DNA of 64,000 nucleotides from Gnetum montanum (GCA_015680685.1 MNCI01001921.1:200662-264661); one strand, 5' to 3'; numbered from the stretch's first letter, positions 11,422 to 23,284 are shown. Notes: generated by a model not told the origin, from the sequence alone. Numbers and translations: made by a program.

Positions 11422-12312
11422 TGATAAGATGAATTTTTATCAACTATGATATAGGGTATCTAATATAAGAACTACAATATTGCATATATGATACTGGAGC
11501 ACAAGCTATAACATTAGATATCTAATATCATGAGACTCATGCCTACTTATAAATATGACACTTTGGCACATAGTGCAACACACAATTTCATCCACCCTTA
11601 CCAAAGCTCTTTCAGTTTATTTTTGTGAATTTAGACTTAGCAACTAGAAGTGCGAATGTCCATAGTATAGTGTGAAATAGTGAACAGTATCTTTATTTGA
11701 GAATTTTGTACTTGGGCACAAGTGTGACCAAAAATAAATATTGAGCTATTTTCTACCATCATTCTCCTAGATTTACTATTTATAGTTAGAATAATTTTCT
11801 TACTATTTCCTAGGTTAATGTTTTACTTTCATAAATCACTTTACTTTTACATGTTCATATGAAGTGGAATGAGTACAACTAATCTCGAGTATTTAAGTGT
11901 AATTTATTGGTAACCTAGTAGTACTATCGCTTGGTACACCCAATAATAGTACACGTGGTATCCCAACGGTAGTTACATGAAGCTCAAGGTATGTACAAAA
12001 GATTAGGAATGAATACCCATCATAGTAGGCTAGACTAGATTCATTATTCATTTTACTTAGTTTATAATTCACCTTTATATTCATCATGTATGCTAGTTAC
12101 CAAAGGATCCAAAAAAAATCATGCATCTCATACCTCATGGAGCACTAAACCATACAGTCAGATTTCTCTAGCTCCATGTGGAAAGATGATGATCATAAAC
12201 TTAAACTAATTACTAGCATATTAACATTATTTTGTCCATGGATTACGATCTGGTCATGCGTGAATGCTTATGACTTGGATGGTTGGATGTTGGATTACTC
12301 CACTACTCATCA
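11422..12312 (+). repeat. Element C 3' LTR (891 bp)
   Basis: Starts TGATAAGATG directly after a G-rich tract and ends CTACTCATCA. The same start and end forms occur in the LTRs of B, D and E. A TATA box (TATAAATA, 11,548-11,555) sits about 130 bases in, followed by the putative R region. The interior includes the AACCTAGTAGT and CACTTAA blocks shared with E. The 5' copy is truncated, so the two LTRs can be compared only over their last 430 bases. Confidence 0.8.
11548..11555 (+). promoter_or_regulatory. TATA box of element C 3' LTR
   Basis: TATAAATA, at the same LTR position as in B (53,275 and 62,480) and E (16,416). It would set the start of element transcription about 30 bases downstream. 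Confidence 0.6.
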
Positions 12313-12649
12313 AATGGTCAATTACTAGGCTGTAGGTTAAAGCTTCACTTTTAATATATGTTTAGTTTAACTATGGTGTAGGCTACAATAGCAAGCTTGC
12401 CCATTTCCCAACTCTCATTTCTAATTTCTAGTCTCATTTATGTGTTTTAAACTCATGATCACTTTTCAGGTGTGTAGAATTGTTATTTTTGATGGAACAT
12501 TGATTCACAATCACATAAAAAGAATGATTAAAAGACATTTTTAGACTAAATGTTTCTATACTGATCTTCTAGATTTGCTCAATGAGGTAAAAATTTTATG
12601 AACTTTGTTTCAATTTTTAGCAAGTTTACATTAAGGGTAGGCACTTAAC
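12313..12649. other. AT-rich spacer, no gene seen
   Basis: Between the end of the C LTR and the LINE RT scrap. No ORF, repeat pair or RNA motif stands out. It may be degraded upstream sequence of the LINE fragment. Confidence 0.5.
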
Positions 12650-12790
12650 TCATACTTATTTACTATTATTATGGATGAACTAACAAAGGAAATACAAGAT
12701 TAAATCCCTTGGTATATGCTATTTGCAGATGATATTGTGTTGATGTTAGTGTATATGCATAAGGATTATGATCCATCCTTGGTGTGGTAG
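12650..12790 (+). pseudogene. LINE reverse transcriptase fragment with FADD box
   Basis: The frame through ATG 12,671 reads SYLFTIIMDELTKEIQD, a stop, then IPWYMLFADDIVL. This is the plant LINE RT palm motif: the MDELT helix followed by the FADD catalytic Asp pair at 12,722-12,733. Only about 45 codons are recognisable. One TAA interrupts them at a likely Glu/Gln site. Its 5' and 3' parts are missing, and D begins within a few dozen bases, so it is a leftover between insertions. Confidence 0.75.
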
Positions 12791-12819
12791 GCCTATATTA
12801 CTCTGGTGGATAAAAGAAG

Positions 12820-14900
12820 AATAAGTCTAAACTATATTGTTCCCTAGAGACATCAGATGTTAAACATAATATCCATAAGGATCTAGTTGCCTATATGGAT
12901 ATTGTTGCCTTGGTGGTGGAATTGCCTACGTCTATGGTTGCTGCAAGTACTACTGATATTACTCTTGTGGTTGTGGGTAGGCTTCACTTGGGTAATATGT
13001 TAGCTAGAAAGAACATGGTATATTACATTGAGGATAAGGTATTCCTTTGGGTATCTAATTTTTGACAAATATTAGATTAAGTGCACATATCCTATACTCC
13101 TACAAGTGATCCATAACAATGCAACATTCCTTGGGATGTTCATACTGGCACACACTGCATCCTTCCTCTTCCCTAAAATAGAGTCATTATACCCCTCAAC
13201 TATAGCAACTTTACCTTTGTGCTTATACCTTTCTTATCCATAATATCTTTTCTTCTTCTTTTCCTTACCTTTGTTAAGTGCTTGTTTGGTCTTTTCTTCC
13301 ACAATCTTTAGGACCATAGCAAATTTTTCATCCTCTAAATCCCACATTTTCTCTACCTTGCTATATCATTCATTAATTTTTGAATAGGTAGAATCTTTTT
13401 ATGGATAACATCTTCCAATTTTTCCTCCTCTTTCTTTTCACATATCCACACATTATTTTTCCTTGTTGATGAATCTCTTTTATATTCTTCATCTCACTCT
13501 CTTCTTGAGTTCTCCTTCCTCATTTTCTACTTGATCAATTAATCTTTGAACTAAATGGATGGCCATCTCTAATAGTTGTCCTTGGGCATAAACCCTAAGG
13601 ATCTTTTAGGTTTTTTTTTCTCAACCCATCTACTATGTGCCTTAGTTGGTTCCTTTGAGAGAATTCATGACTTGGACATCTATGTAGTAAGGAATAGTAT
13701 CTAGCCATTGCCACATTAAGGGAGTTGAATGCTCCTTGTTTCCATCCTTGGATCTAATTTCTTAAGATTAATACTTGTAAGTTTAAATTTATCATTGAAG
13801 AGTTCTAGCATGGTACTGCACCTTCAGATTGATTCTAATTCTAGAGATCAATACTAGCTTTCTACCTTCTTAATAAGTGTCCAAGAAAATAACTTAAGTT
13901 TTTACAATTCACTCTCTATATTTTGTAGGGAACAAAAATCATGGAATATTTAAAGCTACTATTTTTGATCGACATTGTATCCACCTTCAAATATGGACAT
14001 GTTATTCATGCCTAGCTACTTTAAGTGGTTGTCCTTATGTGCCTAGTTGAAATGTAGACAACTTCCCTTATATTGATCATGTTGCGGGTTGCTAACAGGG
14101 GTTCTTCATGCTCATAGGGTTCATATGATCTATTGTAGTGGTCTTCCCTTTGGTACTCATATCTCTCTCTCTCTTTCTACACATCTAACCCTTTTTCTTT
14201 GTGGTTCATGTTCCTCATCTTCCTCATTAGAATGCCTCAAGCAATAATCATATCAATCATGAGTCCAACATCTTTTCCTATCATGATCTCTGTACCTTTT
14301 CTCCCTTAGATTAGAGTCCATCCATGATTATGAGGATGAAGATGAAGAGTGGGGAATGATGTTAACTAGTTCCCCTTCCATGACTATGATATTCTTCCCT
14401 TTGTGATCCAATAGAAGCTCTTAGCCTCAAGTCTTACTTATACTTAGACTCTATTGCTTCTCTTCTTGGTGTCTCTACTAAGGTTAAAGGTAACTGCCTT
14501 TTAATAGGTTTTTCTACATGGATAATAGATGTTTAAGAATAGATTTCATAATCCTAGTGGAGCTTCTTTGCTACAAATGCATCACTATCAAGTACTTCTA
14601 GGATAATAGGAGAGTTAATCTACTTTCCCTTGATGTGCACTTGTTTGGTCTTCATTGTAGCAGCTCTCTACATTTATGCCTCTATGGGTTGGTAGGGTCT
14701 TATCATGTGTATGGTCACATGGTACCCTTATTGCACATGGCTTAGATTCATTTTCGTTAAAGTTATTTGAAGCATGGTGGATGCTAAACTCTCTAGAGGA
14801 AGAACAATGTTTCCCTATAGATCTCTCCATCTTAACTGTCCATCTTGGTGAAAGATGAATGTAAAATTAGGGTATTAAGGATTAGTGTGAGCATATGAGA
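12820..14900 (-). pseudogene. Element D gag (degraded)
   Basis: Minus-strand similarity to A gag runs in the same order. The Gln/Pro-rich C-terminus (12.83-13.05 kb) matches 5.93-6.12 kb. The Cys/His motif CSVCQYEHPKEC is at 13,124-13,159, with all three Cys and the His present. The capsid-like part is near 13.7-14.0 kb and a basic stretch near 14.1-14.4 kb. Stops and frameshifts are frequent. Gag would form the particle and bind RNA. The most 5' part (14.6-14.9 kb) holds only short open pieces. Confidence 0.65.
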
Positions 14901-15129
14901 TCCTTGTTTGCATAGGCATACTTCAATCTTCATCATCATTTGTTCTATCATTACTTCTTTTTATCTCTTTGGCAAGTGTTATTTTTTCCTTAGTTGAAGC
15001 CATGTTATGAGTGTGATGCTTACTTAAGTGTGTGTGTTATTAAAGTTAATTTAAGGATATGGATGTTGATGTTAGAGCTCTTAATAAAATGAAATTTACA
15101 AAGTCAATTAATCAACACACATTAACACA

Positions 15130-15147
15130 TCCCTGGAAATAGTGCCA
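15130..15147 (-). other. Primer-binding site of element D (tRNA-Asp type)
   Basis: On the minus strand, one base after the LTR end, the sequence is TGGCACTATTTCCAGGGA. The plant tRNA-Asp complement used by Athila/Tat elements is TGGCGCCGTTGCCGGGGA. Five sites differ, four of them C-to-T or G-to-A. Confidence 0.75.
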
Positions 15148-15148
15148 A

Positions 15149-16040
15149 TGATGAGTGATGGAGTATCCCAACACTCTACCATACAAGTCATGAATGTTCA
15201 TCCATGACTAGTTTGTAATCTACAAATGGACAATGTTATTATGTGAGTAATTGAGGTTAAGTTCGCAATTGTTGTCTTCATACTTTAAGTTAGTTAAGAA
15301 TAAAGATATGGTTTAACTCATAGTGAGGCATATGATAATTGATGTTGTAGGGCTCAAATAAAGCCTAGTGATAAACATGATTGAAAATGAAGGTTAAGCC
15401 TAAGTCTAAATAATAGTAAAACAAGAATCTATTCTATCCTAGAGTGATAGGTATCCATTCTTGGTTTATTGGTCACATCTTAGACTCATGTAGTTATCAC
15501 TGGAATTACCAAGTTGAATTACTACTAAGCGAATCAAGCAATGCCACTACTGGGTTACTAGATAACTACTCTTAACACATAAAACCAATCATACCCATTC
15601 CACTTTACTAATAAGCATGTAAAGTGAAATACCTGGAAAAGTAAATTATTAACTACGAAAACAAGGAAATTATTCTAAGTAAACATAAAGAAAACTAAGT
15701 GACGCTGAAATGATGGAGAATAGCTTTGATCTTTATTACCATCCATAAACTATGTCCAAGTATAATTTGTTTGAATAAAGAATTTGATCAACTACCTAAC
15801 ATCAGACTACAAGCATTCACTCTCTACTACAACTACAAAATAAAACTACAAGAGTTTAGCTAAGGTGTTGAATCAAAAGTTATTGGATTGTGTATTCAAG
15901 TGCTATATTTTTAGGGCTATACACATTCCAAAACATTGTATCAATGATGATGTAGCATGAGTGATGACATTGTATAAATGACATTGTTGATACAATGTTG
16001 TTATATGATGTTGTTACATGATAAAAATTTGACTTTATCA
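15149..16040 (-). repeat. Element D 5' LTR (about 892 bp)
   Basis: On the minus strand it begins TGATAAAGTC at 16,040 and ends ACTCATCA at 15,149, matching the terminal forms of C, E and B. It is followed at one-base spacing by the primer site. The expected TATA is degraded. The LTR orientation is opposite to E, which begins at the next base. Confidence 0.75.
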
Positions 16041-17185
16041 TCATCAACAAAGGAATGAAGGCAATGAAAAAGCCACCACCACCTAGAACATGAGGCTACA
16101 TCAAGATTTGAAGTCTTGTTATTATTTTTGTTTTGTCATATGTGTCCATCATGTAGTGCATGACAATTTTGTAATCACGACTTAAAACACAATGCAACAT
16201 TCATAATAGATTCAATAATTTATATAAGTTATGATGTTAATGTTTGTAAATGACCCCACAATTTTGTAAGAAACTTTATGATCCTTTTGTTTTAACTTGA
16301 GGATGAGTTTTAAGTCAATTGTGGGGGCATGATAAAACCAGTAGTATCGATTGATGCAATATCATAGCCTTGCTTACATTATCATAGATATGATGTAGTG
16401 GGTATTGGTCTTCACTATAAATATCAAACCACGGTCACATCAAACAAAAAAATTCTCACTAACACTTAGCCAAATTCTTGCATTTTTTTTGTGATTTAGA
16501 CTTAGTAATATAGTGAATGATTGTAGTGTGGTGTTACAAAGATGTACGGAATATTTGTTTGAGTGAACTATTCTTGGGCACACTTCATGACCATAAATAA
16601 AGATTGATATTACTTTCTTCCATTACAACATTCTACTTAGTTCATTTTTACTTAGTTTAATCTTACCTTTTAACATGTTTAATTAAGTGATTTAATATTT
16701 CCAAGTATTTTACTTTCCTATATCTTAGTAAGGTGATATAAGTACTAATTTTTTTAAGTATGTAGTATAATCATTTGGTAACTAGTAGTGAGTTTGCTTG
16801 ATTCACTCAATAGTGATTTCACTTGATAATCCTAGTCAAGGTTATATGAGCCCTTGGCATGTATGGAAAGCGAAGAGTGGATACTTATCACTATAGGCTA
16901 GCATTAGTTGATATTTCTCGTACATGTATACATAGACTTCATTTCAATATTTATTATGTTGTCATTAGAATAATTAAATTCTAATAACATCAATACATCA
17001 TATGCCTTAGTGAGAGTTAACTCATATAGCTTAAACTTCACTAACTCAAAGTGAGAAGACAATGATCATGAACTAAATATTAACTATTATTGAATCTATA
17101 TTGACTATCCATGGATTATGATCAAGTTGCACATGAATATTGATGAATTATATGGTGAAGTGTTGGAATACTCAACCACTCATTA
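16041..17185 (+). mobile_element. Element E: 3' end and 3' LTR of a second C-type element
   Basis: 16,041-16,329 matches the post-gag region of C (from about 11,155): both hold GAAGCCACCACCAC-type sequence, TTTGTAAG-AACT and TTAACTTGAGGA, then a G-rich tract (AATTGTGGGGGCA). The LTR runs from TGATAAAACC at 16,330 to CACTCATTA at 17,185, with TATAAATA at 16,416-16,423. The whole 5' side, including any gag, is missing at the D boundary. E shows that C belongs to a repeated family rather than being a single rearranged locus. Confidence 0.75.
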
Positions 17186-17640
17186 ATTACCTAATGAGGT
17201 TATGATTTTTGTTCATGTACTAATCTTTTTAGGATTCTACTTAGTAGGATTGGCACCAAGGCTCTAGGTGATGATCCTTTTAGTTCTATTTAGATGAATG
17301 GAATTCCATTACCAAATCTCTACCAAAATTTTCTTTCAATACCTAGTACCAATTTCACAACAATATTAAAACATCAGTTTCTCCTCTAATCATCCTTTCT
17401 CTTTTCTAACACCAAGCATCATTAAAGCATCAACTCTTAGAATGTACCAATTTTGTTTTGAATTCTAATTAATAGTTATTAGCATCATTTGTAGATCTTT
17501 AAAACTATTTTATATTAAAGAAGTTAATGATTTGAATTATTTTTCATCAATCTTCTCTTTTCTTTAGAAGGTTAAGAATTAGTATAGTCAATTCAATTCA
17601 ATTCATTTAAATTTTATTAAATTCATTACATCTAAATCTT
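17186..17640. other. AT-rich spacer, no gene seen
   Basis: No element ends or coding motifs recognised. It holds simple repeats such as three successive AATTC units near 17,590. It could be the 5' part of the LINE that follows. Confidence 0.4.
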
Positions 17641-19400
17641 GCCAGATGAAGAATAGGTTTGGAAAAATTAAAGAAATCAACATTCATTAAAATTCATGTA
17701 GGAAATCTCAAGATATTAGCAAACTTTAGTTTATCCATGACTTATGAGAAAGTAACCTTGGAAGACAACTTTGATAGAATACTTTTAAGCAATATTGAAT
17801 TGCTATACCTTCTAAATTCTACATTAAAACTTCAAATAATTTATGTTGGATTAATTTATTTATTAAAAAAATTAATAAAATATTCAACTTTAGCATGCAT
17901 TAGATTAAATTCTACATAAAATATTTAATAGATGTTGAAATAATTTACTCATTCAAAAGACATTATCAAAAGATTCAACTTTAGCATGCATTTGAGCAAG
18001 ATGAGGCAAGTAAATATGATATTTTCAAAGTGGATCAATTGTAAGTAAATAGCTAGTATTAGATGCATGGAATGAGGTTTATGCATCCACTATTCAATAA
18101 TTTTAGAATATTTGAAAGTTACACCATTCCCATATTAATAAAATTTTACCATATCATAACATTCATATTGAATATTTTTCTACCAAAATTCTAAATTATG
18201 AAAAAGAATTAGAGAATGAGCTATGTAATTTACTAAGTTCTTTGAATGGACAAATAACATTTCTTCGAGTATCTTTCTTAATCTAGACATAGAAGCAAAA
18301 GTACATCAAGAATTTACATATTTAAATTTTAGTCAAATATCAACAATAGAAGAAAAAACTTAAGAAGATAAAATTTCTTCATGGATTTTCTTTATAAAAT
18401 ATAAACTTGCTATTTTATGGGATGTTTCTTCCATGAAACTAGTTTTTTCCCAATGGATCTAATTTTTCTCTTTTCAATTTTTCTCTAGTATATTTGACTT
18501 CTTTAGAATTTTCCTATGGTAGATTATAAATTACATCTAATTTTTTGAAATGATGCCAAAATTTTTTCTTCTTCTATTAATGCAAAAAATTTTATTAATT
18601 TTGAAAATGCAAAATTATAACCTAATGAGTGAAAATTTGAAATTCCTTTTTCTACTAATGTTGATGTAACTATGATACTTGATTTTGTTTTTCGTTATGA
18701 TGTATATCATTCACTGGTGTCTAATTTTATGTCACAAGATGTATTCGTTCAAATTTTAGGTTGTTTTTTGGCAATTGAAGTTTCTCTTTAATTATATGAT
18801 AGGATGCAAAAACATGACATTCAAACCATTTGTGCTAAGTATTCTTCTTCTTTTTTCTGCTTATTAAGCTATGAAATGCTTCAATGGTATTGAGTACCCT
18901 AGATATAGGATCATTTATACATAAGCATGTAGTGTTGATTATTTATAAGTGGACTCTATATTTTGATGTTGAATGTGAAGAATATTCTAAAGTTTCATGT
19001 TTTGTTAAGTTATTCAATCTTTAGCAAATTTTTAGAAAGCTAAGCAAGAGATTGTTAGTCTTCTTGATTCCATTAACCATATGAAATCTATTTTTATACT
19101 ATTTAATATTTGTAGATAATTTTTTATTAAAATCAATCTTCTTAACTATAAAAAAGAATATGGCATTATGAATAGGCAAGAAGACTTATATTTAGCTAGT
19201 CCATATTATAATCTTCCTAATTCTTGTATCTTTTGCTATCATAAAAAACATTTGTTTAATGCTTGCCATTTTTTGCTCAAGAAAGAAAAAGATGTTTTTT
19301 GAAAAGAAAAATTTATTGAAGTTAATGATAGAAACAAATAATGCGAAGTTGAACATATGAAAAATAAAATTACTATCAATGATAAGAATGATTAAATATC
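17641..19400 (+). pseudogene. LINE ORF1/gag-like region with CCHC zinc knuckle
   Basis: Heavily decayed plus-strand coding sequence. The clear landmark is a complete knuckle at 19,225-19,266, reading CIFCYHKKHLFNAC, which fits C-x2-C-x4-H-x4-C. Such knuckles occur in the nucleic-acid-binding ORF1 of plant LINEs and in gag. An 86-codon open piece (17,659-17,919) lies upstream; I cannot tell whether it belongs. Because LINE RT motifs follow about 0.9 kb downstream on the same strand, I favour ORF1 of that LINE. A copia or gypsy gag scrap is the alternative. Confidence 0.45.
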
Positions 19401-20149
19401 AATAAAAGGTAAAGAAGAGAAATTATTTACTAGAGAAAGGATTTATTAGTCCAAATAGATAGCTTGTAAGGAAAATTTTCCTAATCTAACAAGAATACTA
19501 TCAATTGAAAGATTAAACCTTATATTAAATAGTAGTGTAATGCTAATAACAAATAATTTTGATCTAATGCTAAGTTTGATGGACAATTTTTTTTTTCATT
19601 TTTTATTAGATCTTCCTCTCCTACAAAATTTGGTATTTCACCATCTATTACTACCTAGAATTCTTTAGTTATTTTAACTTCAAGCATATATGTTGAAAGT
19701 GATGCAATTGTTATTAAGACTAGGATCATTGTCCTTAATAATAGATATTTTTCTTCTTTTGATTTTTTAAATCATCATTTCAATTCTAAGTTTACACACT
19801 TGAGTAGACATTCCTAAAATTAGAAACATTTTTAGTATTTTTTTTCTATTTGCTAATAAGTGTTAAATATCATAATGTACTATGAATTAAATGATTATAT
19901 TAATATTATTTTTGAAATTTAAATTTAGTGTTTAAGAGTTACATCATTTCGTTATCATCTATAATTTCATCATTTGCTTTATAGATTTTACAAAATCTTA
20001 TGATTTTATGGGTTGGAAAAAGTTTATGGCTAAGACCAAATAAAATAGACCCTCTTGTAAAACTCATAGAAATGACTCAAAAGATATATGAAGAAGTTAT
20101 CATTGAGCTTAAAGATGGTGAATGAAAAAAAAATTAAAAATTTTTAAAT

Positions 20150-20910
20150 AAAGTTGAGGTAAAGTAAGATTGTTCTTTATCTCCAACTCTCTCTTGTCTC
20201 TTAATTGATAAGTTGCATAATTGGATTTATAATCAATAACCTAATCATGTTAGAAAAACATATTCTTAGATAGTGAACCTACTTCTTTATGGAGACATAA
20301 TGCTTTAATATCTACTTTTGATAAATGTATGTCTAATATGCTAATAATTTTAGAATAATTTTGCATTTCTTCTAGTTTGCAAGTTAATATAGAGAAAACT
20401 AAAATAATAATATGGAACACAAGAAACACATATTATAATTTTAAATTTGGTGATCAAATGCAAAATTTTTGAACTCTTTTAGATACTTGGGTCACCAGTA
20501 AATGAATAACTATACATGGAATAAATGCATTATGGAAAAAATCTAAAGAGGAATAAAAGTTATCTATACAATTAAAAGAAAATGTAAGACATCAGAATTT
20601 TGGGCTTAAAAGGTTATAAAAAAATCTTTTAAATAATCATTTATCTTATTATGTTATATGAATGCATAGTTTGAGACTGGCTCTTAGTGTGGAAAAATTG
20701 GAAGGCCATTGAAAGAGTACAAAATATATTTTTAGTTGATGAATTAAAGGTAAAAGTTTAAAAACCCTATTCCATAATTTTGTTAAAATGTAATCTACCT
20801 TATTTAGAAGTAGAAGCTATTTAATAATATATTACTTATACTTAAAAACTAGAAAAAACAAAACATATCAAGTTTTCTAAAATAGTTTCTAAAGACACAA
20901 AAATGTAAGA
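20150..20910 (+). pseudogene. LINE reverse transcriptase C-terminal part (copy 1 of this lineage)
   Basis: Readable RT pieces in order are LSPTLSCLLIDKLHNW (palm motif B), LLLYGDIML where a YADD box is expected, LQVNIEKTKIIIWN (the N-x-x-K-T-K motif), and FKFGDQ followed by NNYTWNKCIMEKI (post-RT LINE domain). Several stops and frame changes separate them. In working LINEs RT primes on nicked target DNA. The later part aligns with 22.05-22.3 kb, so two copies of this lineage lie 1.5 kb apart in the same orientation. Confidence 0.65.
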
Positions 20911-21180
20911 TAGTAATTTCCAAGGATATAATGGTTAAACACTTGACATGTCTCATTAGAAAAGATACAAAGTAATCTAAAGCACATTCATAAGTTACTT
21001 TAGTAGTGGGTTCAAATAAAGTTATTCTTAAATGTAGAAGGTAAGAAATTTTTTTATTAAATTCACTATCTATAACATATATTCACAATTAGATATCATA
21101 TTTTTATTAGCAAATTTCAATTATGTTCAATGATCTTAGTTTAGAAAGTGAAAGATAGATGCACATAATCTTAGTACAGA

Positions 21181-21336
21181 AGGTCGGGGGTGTTGAAACC
21201 TAAAATAAATGAAACATAGATACACTCCCAAGATATATAGTCTAATTAAAACTTTATATAACTCAACATTACCCACAAGAATTGAATCCATGACCTAAAA
21301 CTTCCAAATCTTGTGTCTTACCATTAGGCTAACACA
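21181..21336 (-). mobile_element. tRNA-derived SINE, copy 1 (minus strand)
   Basis: On the minus strand it begins GTGTTAGCCTAATGG. Pol III box A is TAGCCTAATGG (21,331 to 21,321) and box B is GATTCAATTCT (21,288 to 21,278), three transitions from GGTTCGATTCC. The body continues ATAAAGTTTTAAT...GTATCTATGTTTCAT...TTTCAACAC, matching the SINE at 47.1 kb along its length. SINEs are transcribed by RNA polymerase III and copied by LINE enzymes. No clear target duplication was found for this copy. Confidence 0.65.
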
Positions 21337-21979
21337 GTATTATTAAATGAAAATTCTTATTAAAGAGCACACATAGAGGCTATGTGGTTCAAGAGATTTT
21401 AGGAATCAATAACATATTTTTCTTTGTTTCCCTTAGATTGAATATTTAAGAAAAAATACATTATTGTAGAAAACTATATATATGATATTTTTTTGTTACT
21501 TTGAGTGCGAACCCCTTTATTGAGTTTACATGTAATATTTTTTTAATAAATCCTTTGGATCTAAGAGAAATAATAAATCCTCAATTTTATTTTCATGAAT
21601 TTTTACAAAGGATTCTTAATTACTTGTTTATCATAAAAACACATGAGATTTAAAATTGATTCTTTATTAATTATCATTTGTTAAAAAATAAAAATACAAT
21701 AAGCTCAAAAGGAAGATTAAAAGGGGAGGCCTTACATCAAGGGGTGTAGGGGACTAGTCAAAATACTATTATGTAGATATTAATACTTAATGGCTCACAT
21801 CTACCATGTGCTAAGTCCATTTGCTTTTTAAGAATACAAGAAAAGTTGGACTAAATTTTCATTTGGATTTCCAATATTGATTTAAAGCATTCTCTGATTG
21901 ATGTCCTTGAAATAAAGAAAATGCTCTATTTAAGTTATGTTATAACTAAATCGCACAGATGCTACTAGTGCCAAGCAAA

Positions 21980-22720
21980 AGCATTCATGTTGGCCAGCCA
22001 ACAACACCAAGTTATTAAAAGCTAAATTAATGATTTAGAGTATAAGTTTTATTTTGGAGGTACCAATATGTAAATAGTAGCTTCTTTTAAATATTTGGGT
22101 CTCACTTATACGAACAATTACATGTGGGGGAAGTACATCAAAGAAAAAATAGTAGAAAGTTTTAAGGCTATGTATGCATTCAAAAACAAGTATAAGGATT
22201 TAGGCCTTTGGGCTTGGAAAGCGAGAAAACAAAAATTTCAAACTATCATCTATTCTTAGGGACTTGGGCTCAGTGCTAAACTTTGGAAAGATGTTGAAAA
22301 AGTGTAAAAAAAATTTCTTCTTGTTAAAGGTGAAGATGCAAATACCTTACTTAATGTCATTATGTAAATGTGATTTATTACCTCATACCAATTTATTACA
22401 TACACTCATAGCTGGCATATCTCAAGGCAAGATAAATTTTCTAAAATAGTTCTTGAGAATTCTAAAGAGTTACATGTGTTTCTTTCTTATGCTATGACTA
22501 CCTATTTGGGATAGCCTTATATTGTTACACAACATGATTTATTTTTTATGCCCTGATTGGTGCTTGGTTAATTTGCAAAGTCTATCTTTATTTTTCATGA
22601 AAATATAATATCTTTCCAATAAATCATATAGATCTTATGATATAATAAACCTTCATTTCATTCCATATAAGATCTTCAAATATAATAAAACTTCATTTCA
22701 TTTCATTAAAGTGAATTCCC
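21980..22720 (+). pseudogene. LINE RT-domain fragment and 3' tail (copy 2 of the lineage)
   Basis: Reads FYFGGTNM, a stop, VASFKYLGLTYTNNYMWG, then KEKIVESFKAMYAF and LGLWAWKARKQKFQT, aligning with the C-terminal RT region at 20.4-20.7 kb. SFKYLGLTY is the conserved YLG block of LINE RT. After about 22,560 the coding signal ends. A tail follows with repeated CTTCATTTCATTT units (22,650-22,720), like the A/T-rich LINE 3' ends. Several TAG/TAA stops occur. Confidence 0.6.
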
Positions 22721-22882
22721 AAATGCAAAGCTCTATGTAAAAATAATTGCAAACCAAGGATTAGTGATACAATACAATAGTAGCAAAGCAAAGTGTAATA
22801 CATACCTTAAGTGCTAAATTTGATCTAGCAAGCTAAGGAACTAGGTATGTCATTATTTAACACAAACATCATATAATACACA

Positions 22883-22948
22883 CCAGGTGCAGGTAGTCCG
22901 CATCTTCACAGACATGTCTATTTCACCGAGTCTCTCTCCGAGATAGCG
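22883..22948 (-). pseudogene. Plastid 23S rRNA fragment (nuclear organelle-DNA insertion)
   Basis: The minus strand reads CTCGGAGAGAGACTCGGTGA, then AATAGACATGTCTGTGAAGA, then TGCGGACTACCTGCACCTGG. This is the well-known 23S rRNA segment just before the GACAGAAAGACCC block. About 60 bases look identical to plastid 23S as I remember it. The last few before the N (GCTATCTCGG against CACTGTCTCGG) differ by transitions. The plant mitochondrial LSU rRNA is similar here and cannot be fully excluded. The match ends abruptly at 22,883 and next to the N at 22,949. Confidence 0.8.
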
Positions 22949-22949
22949 N
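22949..22949. other. Assembly gap (N)
   Basis: A single N immediately after the organelle rRNA fragment. Unlike four other Ns in this window, no direct duplication flanks it. Confidence 0.9.
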
Positions 22950-23284
22950 TGAAATTCACCTCAAAACATGCTTGTACTAGAAATGCAAGTTTGAATCATT
23001 AACTAGGACCTTCCCATTAAGTAGCACATTGGTTGTGTAGTGATCCATGTAGGGCACAAAGCTCATAGCTAAAATGCTAAAGCCCTTTACTATGGTAGTA
23101 GAGATGTCGTGTCAACATGGGCTCCATGGTCATATCCTAGTTGGCCACCCTATGTGAGGTGTCATTGATTATTACTTCACTTGTGGGAAGTAGTAACATG
23201 TCCAACATCATGCATGGACTGAGTATGTCTTCTAGCATGTCTTCCATGGATCATGTTGCTACAAGATTGTCTATGATAACATGT

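Larger units (their letters stand above)
7877..12312 (+). mobile_element. Element C: non-autonomous Ty3/gypsy-related LTR element
   Basis: A 5'-truncated LTR (to 8,303), a 2.7 kb internal region with one gag-like reading path from ATG 8,477, a short 3' segment, a purine-rich tract (AATCATGGGGATA) and a full 3' LTR (11,422-12,312). No protease, RT, RNase H or integrase motif is visible between the LTRs. Its LTR end, TATA region and polypurine tract resemble those of B, D and E, so C probably relied on Athila-type relatives for enzymes. This layout is like known large non-autonomous (LARD-type) elements. It could instead be an internal deletion derivative. Confidence 0.7.
12820..16040 (-). mobile_element. 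Element D: 5' LTR, primer site and gag of an Athila-like element
   Basis: On the minus strand it has a full 5' LTR (16,040 to 15,149), a primer site of tRNA-Asp type (15,147 to 15,130), and a gag region running to about 12.82 kb where it stops in a LINE scrap. No pol is present. Gag matches A and B, including the CxxCQYEHPKxC motif. The element is therefore truncated at its 3' side. Its LTR edge lies exactly at the start of element E, so D probably inserted into E. Confidence 0.75.
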
